Part shown: one piece after another, positions 1 through 11,339 of the stretch
How positions within the stretch are numbered: the stretch's first letter is position 1
Layout: every line of letters starts with the position of its first letter
Source: Pleurodeles waltl
Taxonomy: Eukaryota; Chordata; Amphibia; Caudata; Salamandridae
Direction of reading: 5' to 3'
Assembly (NCBI RefSeq): GCF_031143425.1
Contig: NC_090447.1
Span: forward strand, 23,099,426-23,163,425
Length of the DNA: 64,000 nucleotides
The notes under the pieces: generated by a model
Database searches by the model: none
Told to the model about the DNA's origin: nothing
The model's input: only the letters and a program-made list of their open reading frames with translations
Made by a program: the position numbers and the translations under genes

Positions 1-313
1 CCCTTGGCAGACCTAATTGCCTCTTATTGATCTCACCTCTATACCTACACTGATGGTATTTAAATCATCACCTGTAATGAGGGTGGCATTTCACAACTCC
101 AGGAGCAATTCAGGAGCTGCATGATTAAGGTGCCCTGATGGATGAATGTAACTCTTTCCACCTTAACTATGATAGGACGGATGTTTCGATTTTTGGGAAT
201 CTCTCCATATAGTCCCATATGCGATGGCCTCATTCTTTGTGTGAATTCACAGTATCCGCTGCCTATGAGTTTTATTCACAAGATGAGTTGCACATTAATA
301 AGTTGAAGTCTAC

Positions 314-600
314 ATGCTTCCTGTTTCTGAAACAATTCAGGAAGATTACTCAGCTTATTCCTCAAGACTCCTGGTGCTGGTGCAAACCCTGCAGCCAAGC
401 AAACTGGACCACTGCAATGTTCTCTATATTGGGCTCCCTGAGTCCCTTATTTGGAGGTTACAACTCATACAGAATGCAGCCGCCAGATTGATCTTTGGGA
501 AGAGAGATATTTGACAGTGCGTCCCCCATCTTAGACAGCTACACTGGTTACCTATTAAGAATAGATGCCAGTTTACATAGCCTTTCATCCCAGATTATCC
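314..600 (+). pseudogene. LINE (L2/CR1-type) reverse transcriptase tail, fragment
   Basis: The frame starting at 314 reads KLDHCNVLYIGLP, then LQLIQNAAARL, a stop near 512, then LHWLPIKNRCQF. This order (a short 'LDYCN..Y.GLP' block, 'QNAAARL', 'LHWLP') is the segment following the reverse transcriptase palm in L2/CR1/Rex-type LINEs. There is no start, no palm motif and no 3' tail, so it is a short dead fragment. The 300 bases before it show nothing recognisable. The family is remembered, not searched. Confidence 0.6.
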
Positions 601-745
601 CGTTCAGTAGTGCCATTCCGAGCTTAGGTACCTAACAGTAATCATTTTGAGAGGCAAAGAGGAAATTATCAGAGCAAATTATGGTGTGTTGCTATCCTCA
701 TTCACTGAGAGTGTCACTCGCTGAATATCACAGACCCTGTTACTG

Positions 746-1485
746 GTGGGTTGTGTTGTGCAAATAAAAAAGATTATAACACCCACATTTGTTCTACTTT
801 TCCACAACATACCCTTCCCACTGGGGAGTCCCTTCTTTCAATCACTTAAAGCTCAGATGATACGACTAGCACAGGCAGGAAGCAACCCCGCATCCAATGG
901 GCCACCCTTACGCTTCCATTCTCTAAGGGAGGGTTTAAGGTGCCAGATATGGAACTGTACATCTCTGCACTCAGCACATTATCCTATTCATTGGTCCAAA
1001 CCCCCTACATTTCTTCCACACTTAGCAATAGAGCAGGGATACATGGCCCCTGTTCCCTGAACCTCTTACATGGTTGGCTTTAAACACTTTAGCAGACACC
1101 ATGGTTGCATGTACCTCCAAAACATGGCGTAGGATGGTCCGAAGACTAGACAAACCACTGCTAGATTTCCGACTCGTACTGCTCCTTTATCATCCACCCA
1201 TCATACAGGAGAATGCCTGGAGGCTCCAGAGGCAGGATTCGTACATTGGGGTGATCCCTCTGAAGAGGGCTCCTTCATATCCCACGCTGAGGTCTTTGAT
1301 GGAGGATAACCATCCCCATTGGACATATTTTTGTATATTCAGTTCTGACACAATGTGAAAGCTGCCACCCAGACCTTTCCTAACAAACCTCCTAGGCAAA
1401 ATGTCCCTCTTATATCAGACCGCACAGATTGAGGTCCCACACGCTTGGGGAAATGCATGGGCAATGGGAATTGTTGGAGTGTGAC
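746..1485 (+). pseudogene. L1/Tx1-like LINE ORF2 C-terminal part, left piece
   Basis: Translation across frames gives pieces of the region after the reverse transcriptase in L1/Tx1 ORF2: a 'KVPDMELY' block near 940-960, and GNAWAMG near 1450-1470. The reading is broken by several frameshifts and stops. It stops making sense after about 1485 and resumes at about 3084 with the residues that should follow, so this and the 3084-4027 piece are one LINE copy split by an insertion. Confidence 0.55.
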
Positions 1486-3083
1486 TTTTAAAATTAATAT
1501 TAACATGTAAATCTCGCAATATAATGTATAATCAAACTGCATAGAAAATCTGTTAACGTAGAAAAGAATACACACGTTTCAAATGTGCCCAACGGGAGTG
1601 TCCACCAATGTATACAAAGACTAATGAAACTTATTAATGATGAATTAATGATGTACTAATGTATGAATTTGTACTAGCATATTATAATTAGAGTCATGTT
1701 TGTTAAACTAGATTACTAGGCCTTAGCTTAGCGAGGGTCTGGGCCTAGCTGCCTGGTCTCATATTAACTTTGTTTTTCTAACGTGCAATGTGCTGCTTTC
1801 CTGAAGGACACAAAGCTGTACTTTTCCAGAAGTTAGAGATATGTGTGTGTAGTCGTAGTAAATTATTTCTCATGAGACCCGACTTGCTCAAGGAGACATT
1901 CTTGCTAAATGCAGCAGTGTAATTCGTAACAGGTACAAGGCTTTCTGGACCAGGAGAAGACAATGGGACTACTGACTAGAGCGTAGAGTGTAACTTTTCT
2001 TACCTGACATTCCACCCGATGAAGACGTCATTTACAGGAGCCAATCAACTGCATGAGAACTGTGTTTTGTGGAAAATTCTAGTAAGGTGCGTGTAGAATT
2101 ATTGGACAGAGATAATGATGCACCAAAATTGATCCAATAGGGAATTAAAGGCTAGTTCAAATGTTGTAATATAGTCACCTGACTCGAGGAGAAATCGGCC
2201 ATTACTTGTCATTCCGCTTGAAGCTGTACTTTGCCATTTTGAGACTTTGTCGTTTATCCTCCTAATACTTTAAATCATCCTCCGTTCGCTCTTACCTGAT
2301 ACTTACCTCTCCTCCTTATGAAGGAAAAGTCTTATTCTTAGCTATGCCATACTGAGACTTTGCCCTGTCCTGTTCTTGCCGAATGCTGAATCGACTGATG
2401 TCCTGAGGACGAAGACTGACGCTGCTTGCTGATTCGTTGGAGGGGTAACTATCTGATGATAATTGTAATTTTCTGTTTGTCTTTCCTTTCTAGGTACCAA
2501 CTGCTCTTTGATAGAGGCCATAGCTAGATGTTTTCCAAATGTGTGTTTGCTAAAATGTTTTGCATGAAGCCCAACATGCTGATGGTAATTTGAGGTTAGT
2601 TAAGGTGTTCACTAAAATCTGACGCAAATAGACAAATGACTGAGTTCCTGCTTTGTTGAATCTTGTACTCTGAGCCTTTGCTAAACTGCCCCTTATTAAT
2701 GATGTGTTAATGCTTAATGAATATTCGCTATGGGTTGATTAACTGTGTTAGATTGAGTGCTAATGAGATTAGCGAAGATGACTAGTAGATTGTAATCAAT
2801 AGGGAATAAATATCCTAACACTTAACTAGATTGGTTATTCATTGGTGGAAAGGTCATGGTGATTTCATTATTTTTTCTTATTAAATGTTATTGATTATCT
2901 GGTTGATTAGTTACTGAGAGATTTATTGGGTTATTGAGATATTGGTTTTGTGATGCCAGAAAGATACCTCGTACTGGGAGGTCTCCGAATGTGGTCAAAA
3001 GGTTCATTGGCCTAGGCGTGTCTCCTTGTAAGTTTACTTATCAAGGTTCTGACGCGCTATCAGAATCGAATCTAGGATCTGAC
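1486..3083. mobile_element. 1.6 kb insertion splitting the L1-like copy, unclassified, LTR-like
   Basis: This AT-rich stretch separates two halves of one LINE reading frame and encodes nothing visible. TGAC occurs at both junctions (1482-1485 and 3080-3083) and may be a 4-bp target duplication. The ends do not show a clear TG...CA pair. Length, a possible polyadenylation signal near 2812 and lack of coding suggest a solo LTR, but that is an inference. A degenerate hammerhead-like string lies at 2394-2417. Confidence 0.35.
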
Positions 3084-4027
3084 ATCACAGACGACCAATG
3101 ACGATATTGCTGTGTACAAACAGAGGGAATCACCTCTAGCAGTAGGCTTCACATTGTACTCTATAAATATCTCCACAGAACATACCCCGCCCCTGCTAGA
3201 CTTCACCGGCTCCGCCCTGATGACCAACGTGCCCGTGTGGAATGGTTGGAGCGGATTTTCTTCACCTTGCCTGGTCATGCAAAACCACAGAGACCTAATG
3301 GGTGAAGTTCCTACGGCACCGACCGCCATGATAGGTCAGGATCTGTTAATCACTCCTCTCGTGGCACCGTTGAGACACACAGGGGAGGTTGAGGTAAGTA
3401 TCTGGGAATATGCGGCTCTGGCCCTCTCCTGGCAAAATGCAGAGTGGCGGGTGTGGGCGGTGGAAGGGGGGAGAGCACCAAAATTCAAAGACTGGTTATC
3501 TGACCTATTATATTGTAATGACTAACTGTTCCTATATGCTGAGATGTTGCCTCTGCGATCTCAACCCAGAGACATATGGGAACCGTTGAAAAATGATCTG
3601 CTGACGCATCCACGGGATGCCGGCAATGAAATGGAATGAGCAACCTGAGAACTGAATTAACACCCTGAAAAGTCTGTCATTCTTATTGCCTAATTACATG
3701 TATATCCATGTTTGTATTATGTATTTACTGACTGTCACACTCAGTGATGAGGTCGATCTAAGATGTGCTCATTAACTGTCATCATTCGTTCGGTTTAAGA
3801 TGTCCAATATCCTGGTAAAGGGAGCAGGGGAGGTCTACCACGGATCTCTGACGTCCGGGGCCTTTTCTCTTTGCTATATGGTTCAAAAAGACAGGAAGGT
3901 GGGGTGACGCTTGACAAGATGATGTATAGCTTCAACTTCAATGAACTGTCACTAAAATTGGTGATGCACTTTGACTTTTATTGTTGATATTGATTAATGA
4001 AAAATCAATAAAGAAAAGTTAAAAAAA
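3084..4027 (+). pseudogene. L1/Tx1-like LINE ORF2 end and 3' tail, right piece
   Basis: The frame resumes with YKYLHRTYPAPARL near 3160-3200, a block typical of the C-terminal region of L1/Tx1 ORF2. It continues to FKDWLSDLLYCND, with a stop at 3523-3525 and degraded reading to about 3600 (RDIWEPL). A 3' UTR of about 400 bases follows, ending in AATAAAG and an A-rich run near 4008-4026. The A-rich tail and the 5' truncation are usual for L1 insertions. Confidence 0.55.
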
Positions 4028-4045
4028 GATTTGATGCCAGTTTAA

Positions 4046-4190
4046 AGTTGTTAGATCTGCCACCCTTAGAGTGGTGTTCACCCAAACGTTTTGCCTGCTT
4101 GCCTCCAATTTTTCTCAACTTGTTTTTGTTAGCCTTAGGACTGCTAACCAGTGCTAAAGGGATTGTGCTCACTCCTCTAAACATGGTCGC
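4046..4190 (+). mobile_element. Fragment of the LTR family seen at 11340-14089
   Basis: The stretch starts TGTTAGATC and shares landmarks with the left end of the solo LTR at 11340: a 'CCCTTAGAGTGGT' block, 'TTTGCCTGC', 'GCTAACCAGTGCTAAAG' and 'AAACATGGT'. Similarity stops exactly where the 39-bp tandem array begins. Only about 145 bases remain. Confidence 0.5.
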
Positions 4191-5451
4191 CATCCCTTGT
4201 GCACTGTACTTACTGCACACAGCGTGGCCCTCACTTGTGCACTGTACTCACCGCACACAGAGTGGCCCTCACTTGTGCACTGTATCACTGCACAGATCAT
4301 GGCCCTCAATTGTGCAATGTGCTCGCCACACACAGCTTGGCCCTCACCTGTGCATTGTACTCACTGCACAGTGCGTGGAGCTCACTTGAGCACTGTACTT
4401 ACCTCACACAACATAACCCTTACTTGTGCACTGTACTCACCGCGCACGGTCATGACTCTCACTTCGTGCACTGTACTCACCACACAGTGGGGCCCTCACT
4501 GGTGCACTGAACTCATCACACACAGCGTGACCCTCACTTGTGCATTGCACCCATCACACACGGCGTGCCCTCACTTGTGCACTGTACTTACCGCACACCA
4601 CGTACCTCTCATTTGTGCACTGTACTCAACACATACAGTATTGGCCCTCACTTGTGCACTGTACTCACCACACACAGCATAGCCTTCACTTGTGCACTGT
4701 AGTCACCACACACAGCATAGCCTTCACTTGTGCACTGTACTTACCGCACACAGTGTGGCCCTCACTTGTGCACAGTACTCATCGCACAATGAGTGACCCT
4801 CAGTTGTGCACAGTACTCATCGCACAATGAGTGACCCTGAGTTGTGCACTGTACTCACTACACACATCACTGCCCTCACTTGTGCAGTGTGTTCACCACA
4901 CAAAGTGTGGCCCTTAATTGCCCACTCTACTCACCGCACACTGCGTGCTGCTCCCTTGTTCACTATACTCACCTCACACACCATACCCTTACTTGTGCAA
5001 TGTACTCATTGCGCACTGTTGTACCTCTCACTTGTGCACTGTACTCACAACACACACTGTGGCCCTCACTTGTGCACTGTACTCACAGCACACAATGTGG
5101 CCCTCGCTTGTGCACTATACTCACAACACACAATGTGGCCCTCACTTGTGCACTGTACTCACAGCAAACGGTGTGGCCCTCACTTGTGCACTGTGCTCAC
5201 CACACACAGCATAGCCTTCACTTGTGCACTGTAGTCATCACACATGGTCGTGGCTCTCACTTGTGCACTGTACTTACCGCACACAGTGTGGCCCTTAATT
5301 GCCCACTCTACTCACTGCACACTGCGTGCTGCTCCCTTGTTCACTGTACTCACCTCACACAGCATAGCCCTTGTGCACTGTGCTCACCGCACACTGTTGT
5401 GCCTCTCCCTTGTGCACTGTACTCACAACACACAGTGTGGCCCTCACTTGT
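4191..5451. repeat. 39-bp minisatellite, about 32 copies
   Basis: The unit reads roughly CACTTGTGCACTGTACTCAC followed by a variable ACACACA..GTGGCCCT half. Copies diverge by about 10-25 percent, and two blocks (around 4900-4980 and 5290-5350) share the same variant units, suggesting a larger duplication inside the array. Because 39 is divisible by three, all three forward frames stay open for long stretches and give repetitive peptides; these are not genes. Confidence 0.9.
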
Positions 5452-7145
5452 GGTGGGGTAGAAGGGAGAATGTGCCCCCCAGTCACTGAAAACCAGGAAA
5501 TGTTTGGTGAGTTGAGGTCTGGCTTCTGAGGTGTGTAAAGGCCAAGTGGAGGTTGTTCGAGAGCTAGATGGCATTTGCTGAAAGGTCGATGAGCTTGAAC
5601 GTCCGACCGAGAATCTCCGTGGTGGTGAAACAACCTCCAATGAGGGCCTTCCGGAAGTGTAACTGGGTGCATGATGATCTATCATGGCTGGCTGCAGGAG
5701 GTTAAGAAGAGCTAGGGGTGTCTGATGACTGTTGTTTGGTCTTTTAAGGGCTCAAGGGAGTGCCAGCCGTCCCATTGGACCTATGGGGTCATTTAAGCAC
5801 CAGCTGAAGTTGGGACAATCTGAGAGTGGATGGCAACATACTCGTGGATATATTGGGCTGTCCATGCTGGCGGTGTTCAACTAACAGACGGTGGTATTTG
5901 AGGGCAGGCTGAAGAACTGCTGAGGGTGTTTAAAAACCAAGTGGGAGCTTCATCAAAGTGGAGACAGCTTCTTGGGAATGGGAATTGAAGTGTACGTTAA
6001 TAAGGGCTACACACAATTATTAGAGCACGTTTTGATAATAGCGTGCAAAAGCTCTGGAATCTTCCCAACTGGTGATTGAATCAGCACTTAAAAGCCCAAA
6101 CTATTTACAAAACAGTTTGCATCATTTGATGTCCCTTGCGTCTAGATTTTTCCAACAAGCTTATCTGTTCATAACCTCAATCTCTAGCATCTTCCATCTA
6201 GAATTAACATCTTTTCCTCTTAGTTCTTCTTTTTACACCCATAATTTGAACCCACCTTTGAGATTGTTAGTTCAGTAAATTTTTCCAAAAAAACACAATA
6301 ATTATAGGTGTTAATATAACCCTCCCTATGCTTCCCTGCAAACCATTCAAAAACCTTTCTAAAGCCAATTTTCAGTCTCACTAAACCAAGAATCAACTGA
6401 TTTCCACAAGTTGCACTCTTCATAAGCTTTAATTTCACAAGAACAATTAGTAATCATATTAACATATGCATTAATAATGCTTACTAATATCTGGGATGAA
6501 GGTGCAATAATCTTACCTTCAAAATCCTACAGACTCTGCCCTCCTTTGCAAGAAAGATATCTGCTGCAAGGCTGTTCTGCCTAATTGTAGCATGCCTATC
6601 GATTAATTAATTATTGATCTGGTTTTATGCACCGGCAGTGTATTTGTATGTGGTCTACAAGCATAGATATTCTTCCAATGTTCACATCATTCATAGCCAC
6701 TCCAATAGATGGAGTGGAATCATGGCCCCTAACAAATCTAACTCTATTTGTCCAAAACCTTGCTTTACACTCTTCAAACCAACAATATCACTCATCTCAT
6801 TCAAATGGTAAACCTTTGGGAATACCAAGGGAAGATAACAGCTTCCCACACAGTTACAGGGCAGGCCAAATCAGGGAGTTTTACCCCACACACACAGAAC
6901 ACATTTCTCTAAGTGTTGGCTCTTCAGTAGTCAAAAAAATCACCACCATCAACATATGTACTTGTATTCTCTCCAACAATTTCCATTGACCTAAATCCTG
7001 GAGGTTCACGATGCACCCTTCTTTCATGCTCCATTCTCAATATTGGATGCACATTTGAATTCCTAAATGTCTTTTCAACCTCAGTATGTTCTCTAATTTT
7101 GCTTTCATCTTTCTAGTTTCTCAAAATATTCACTTTCGTCACATT
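5452..7145. other. No recognisable gene; possible decayed env-like sequence
   Basis: No frame here gives a protein I recognise. The minus strand between about 7140 and 6200 has short open pieces. Since a retroviral pol/env remnant on the same strand lies just to the right, this could be its continuation, but no diagnostic motif is visible. Confidence 0.25.
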
Positions 7146-8411
7146 TAGGGGTGGGTGGTAAACTCCGCTCCACCGGAGGAGTTCACGCAGTGTTGCCACT
7201 CCGTGCTCCACTCGGAGCGTGAAGTTTAGCAAAAACTTCACAAACCATTGCATGGCGGAGTTTACCGCCCACCAGAAGTAAACACTGTGCAATCAACTGG
7301 CCAGACTCCGTCATCCGGACCTGCGTTTCAAGCCTCGCTCTGTCATTGGATGAAAGGTTCAACAACGGGGCAGGGTTTCACAGGCAGGGATGCGATGCGA
7401 CTGGGTGACCGGACCAGACCACTCAGGCAAGAAGATTGCAACCTTACTGGAGCTGTGGTGGCAATGCCAGGAAGGGAGAAGGAGGCTGAACAAGGCAGTA
7501 ATTGTACGTGTCCAACTCAGCGCAAGGGAAGGAGGGAAGACAAGTCAAAGCCTTGTGTTGTGACTTCTGACTGTAGAGGGACATGTCATGTGAGTTGGCA
7601 GGCCCAGTGAAATGCAGGGTGGTGAAGCACTGTGGGGCATGTGGTTCAGTCACTCACGGTTCATGCAGTCACGGCCTGTTAATGGAGCTAACTATCTCAC
7701 AAGGCAAGTTCCTGGTCCCCTTGTTGACCAGCAGTGAACATGCTTTTTTCAGCTGTACGCATTGTAAATGCAATAGTTCTGGGGAATTTAGGTTTAAGAG
7801 TTGGGGATTTCATAAGGGTTTCCCACATATCCTTGTTTTCAAGATCATTCTTGACAAAGCGTTATCAGCCGTATGTGGAGTAGTTGGGTTTCCATCACAA
7901 GAGGGAAACTACGACAGAGTGGTTGACGGTTATCATCCATCCTAAGAAACTGTTCCCTAACTTTTAATCAAGTACCATGTACATACATATATGTATCTAA
8001 ACAGGTTTTAAGTGATGTCCTGGCTTATTAAAACTATATAAATTAAGTATGGGTTGTGTGGAAGAAGAATGCAGCAAATGTTACATCTTTCCTATTTTAG
8101 CCTGGTGTAACTTTTTTCAATATTATCAGGATAAAAAGGACATTATGATTACGTACATTGTTTGAAGATGGCACTACATCAAGCAGATTTGGTTGCCCTC
8201 TTGTGGCTAAATGGTGTATTTTGTATGTTTTTGTGGTCCCACTTAGCGTCCTATTTAGCGTGGCAATGCCATAACAAGGTGTATGTAGTGAGTCATTACA
8301 CAATGTGATAATTAGGACTGGAATTCCACCACTCACAGAACTCTGTGTGAGTTTTTCGGTAACTCTGCAAAATTCCATGGAGTTAAACTTTGCAAGTTCT
8401 GCCCACCCCTA
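7146..8411. mobile_element. hAT-like non-autonomous transposon
   Basis: The ends are perfect 10-bp inverted repeats (TAGGGGTGGG at 7146-7155 and its complement at 8402-8411). They are flanked by 8-bp direct repeats that match at seven positions (GTCACATT at 7138-7145, CTCACATT at 8412-8419). An 8-bp duplication and TAGGGGTGGGC-type ends are typical of hAT elements. The inner sequence near both ends repeats 'CTCCG/ACTC' motifs. No transposase is encoded, so it is a deletion derivative or MITE. Confidence 0.65.
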
Positions 8412-8421
8412 CTCACATTAT

Positions 8422-9526
8422 GGGGGTCGTTATGACCCTGAAGGTCTTCTGACTGCCAAGGTAAATGTGGGGGTCTGACCGCCGACAGGCCGGCAGTGCG
8501 GACCGCCGTATTATGGCTGTGACGATGAACTGGCTGCAACACACCCAGTTCACCACCTGTACCGTCATGGTGGTTGGACTGCCAGGCATCTCCGAGACCC
8601 CTATTATGAGACTTCTTTCTGCCAGGGATTTCATGGCAGTAAAGGCTACTGGCGACAGGAATTTACAATACTGTCTCCAGTAGATGACTCCCCCACCCCA
8701 CCCCCAACATGTAGGAGCCTCCTCACCCCCGATCCAAACATTAAACCCCCATCCCGATCCAAACACTAACACCCATCTCAGATCCAAACACTAACCCCTC
8801 CAACCCCCGAACCCCATACTTACCCCCCACCCCCGCATACATGCACACACTCCCCACCCTCCCATTCACGCACGACACCCATTCATTCACATGCAGGCAC
8901 GCACCCACCACACAACACCCCCACAGCCATACACGCACACAGACACACACACAAATGCACTCACATCACTCCCCCCACCCTCTCCATACACGCATTCACA
9001 CACATGCATCTGTACTCGCATTCACACACATGCATCCGTACTCACATTCACTTCAGCATTCATACACGCATTCACCACAACACTCACACTCACATACAAC
9101 CACACATACACACATTCACGCAAACACAATCAGACACCATACACTCACACACACACACAACATCCCCCACCTTCCCAGCCCCCTCTTCTGTCGGACACCC
9201 AACTTAACTTGTCCAGCGAGAAGGTCGTCTGGCAGGGAAGGGGCGCTTCCACCACTGGCAGCATCCCGCCATTAGGACACCGCCAGGCTGCATTATTGGT
9301 CATAATATGGCTGGTGGAGTCATACTGGCGGGTTGATGCCGGTGGTGGAACTGCCACAGCACCTCTGTCAGCCATTACGGCTGCTGAAGGATTTCCGTCC
9401 AAATTGTGGTGGAAATCCTTCAGTACTTATGATATGGCGAGCGGAGACCCGCCAGCTCTGGCAGTCTTTTGGCGCCTGTGGCATTGGTGGTCTTAGAGAA
9501 TGTCCGCCAATGTCATAATGAGGACC
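8422..9526 (-). mobile_element. Harbinger-derived 1.1 kb element with CA-rich core
   Basis: The ends are GGGGGTCGTTATGACC and, on the other strand, GGTCCTCATTATGACA, with a TAT direct repeat on each side (8419-8421, 9527-9529). They match the ends of the complete Harbinger at 20259. A (CA)n-rich stretch of about 340 bases (8830-9175) forms the core. It is the same type as the element at 17947-19052 in the opposite orientation, and the two lengths differ by one base (1105 and 1106). No coding sequence. Confidence 0.7.
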
Positions 9527-9780
9527 TATATTCTTAAAAATGTTCACTACTCCTTACTCAAGCTACAGACACACTCCCTTTTAGTTTGCTCAATATTTAG
9601 GTTAGGTTCTACAATCATCAATACATTTTTAGAGTAAGTCGTAGAATTCCAGGAATCTTCAGAAATAGGAAATCCTTACAGTGAAAAATTAAAGTCATAA
9701 AGATATCATGATATCACTTATTTACTATACTAACAAAACATTACAAGACAAGCTATAAGACAATGGTAGTTGGTAGTACA

Positions 9781-10083
9781 TTAACCACCTTCACCTGCAG
9801 ACGAAGGGAGAAAAGTACATATATAAAACTTCTCTGTACAGCTAATCTTAACATAGTTATTTAACAAATTAGCATAAATGTTGTCTTTATATTTACCCTC
9901 TAATCCATCCCTACTTGTTAATTTCATATGTTCTACTATGTTATGTATTGGAGTTGATTCAACTTGTGAAGGAGAAAGATATCTAACCGGAGAAATTAGA
10001 CAAAACATGAGCCCAAGTGAAACTATTAATATTTCTATCAAACAAATGACACCAAAAACGTAACAGCATTTGCTGTATGCCAT
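9781..10083 (-). pseudogene. Possible N-terminal part of a retroviral env, 100-residue open frame
   Basis: The open frame begins with a Met and has a hydrophobic stretch at about residues 7-32 (VFGVICLIEILIVSLGLMFC region) that could be a signal or membrane segment. A polar region follows, and the frame stops at 9781. It lies directly downstream, on the same strand, of sequence resembling the end of a retroviral integrase, which is where env would be. I do not recognise the family from the residues, so the call rests mainly on position. Confidence 0.4.
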
Positions 10084-11334
10084 TTTCTATTGAGGAAAGA
10101 AAACCAAGAAGCTTTAACTTCAGGAATCAAAAACAAAAAAATCAGGCATCAGAAATGTTTTTAGTTCATTAATTCAGTTCATAGATTCAAAACTCTTCTT
10201 CTTCAAGCAGATACTTAGATACCAAAAACAAAAGACAGTGGTTTATTGAAAAGTTTACATTTCTAGTTCCATTCAAAGATCCGAAGTCATCTGGATTTTA
10301 GCAAAAATTTGAGGTGGCTCAAGCTTCTTCTTCTGGTTCGTCTTTGAAGATGAATTGGCAGCAGTTTGTTAGATTGTAGACTTCCAGTGCTAATTCTTCT
10401 TCTTCTTTGGACAGAGATTTTAGATAGGCCCACTCAGTTGATGCATACCTTTTGTTTGGGATTCTTCTTGGTCTCTTGGAAACAGGTAATTCAATGTCAG
10501 TATTCTCTGAATTAGTTGCAATTGTCTCGGGTTCTTCTGTGATTGTTCCTGATCTCTAGTTCTTCTAATGTTCCCTACTACCTGTTCTCTTTACGGCCTC
10601 AAGCCATTTAAGTCCTTGATGCACTCTCCCGACTTATGTTTCTTCACATTTGACTATTGCTAAATCTTCTCCACTCTCTGTTGAACTTTTGCCTTGATCA
10701 GCATCAGCAACTTAGTTTACACCGATCGTTTTCCTTTAAGGGTTCTCCAGGCTCACATTTTCAGCTTGACTTTTTCACGCACTGGATTACAGACTGTTTC
10801 TCTATGTTGCTCGAGACTTTACAAGAGTTCTTCTTGATTTTCCGGATTTTCAGTCATCTGATTGTTAAGCTGATTTTCAAACTGGCTACTAATCCTTCCA
10901 CCAGGATCGTCACATTCACCTTCACCAGTGTCAGGAGGATCCACTTCTTTCCCATCTGGATCTGCACAGCAAACTTGAGCCGTACTCTGTTTATCACTGG
11001 TTGTTGTCACCCCTTCTTCATCCGCTGTCTTTACTCTTCTTGTGTGAGTTGCATGGATCCACTGTGGAATTCCAGCACACTGACAGCAGTATTAGTCACA
11101 AGAACAATTTAGTGTGGCCCTTTCCATCTTGATTCCAGACAGCTCTCACAGGAGTGAAATGCTTGTTGATTACAATCCTGCCACATGGTTACAGTATATG
11201 GCACTGAGTTTCTTTTGTCGTTGTTACCAAATTTACATGCAGAGAGACAGATTTCACCACACGTGCCCGACCTTTGCATTAATCCAAAACAAAATCATAA
11301 TTTTTCGATGCAAGTGCTGCTAAGGGCATATATG
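10084..11334 (-). pseudogene. Retroviral pol 3' end (integrase C-terminal domain) and env leader, decayed
   Basis: On the minus strand near 11190-11040 a disrupted frame shows RWKGPH, then after a frameshift IPQWIHATH. These are the landmarks of the SH3-like C-terminal domain of gamma/epsilon-type retroviral integrases. Acidic, polar sequence follows (minus 11010-10819 is an open 63-residue piece). Stops and frameshifts are frequent. The copy is cut at 11335-11339 by the solo LTR; its upstream part resumes at 14095. Old endogenous copy, no function expected. Confidence 0.5.
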
Positions 11335-11339
11335 GGATT

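Noticed and set aside
4197..5489. Several overlapping open frames of 81-205 codons on the plus strand
   Set aside because: They are products of the 39-bp minisatellite; peptides are simple repeats in all three frames and no start context or splice structure is present.
10657..11112. 151-codon plus-strand frame with a Phe/Leu/Ser-rich sequence
   Set aside because: It is antisense to the retroviral pol/env remnant, whose minus-strand reading shows recognisable integrase landmarks.
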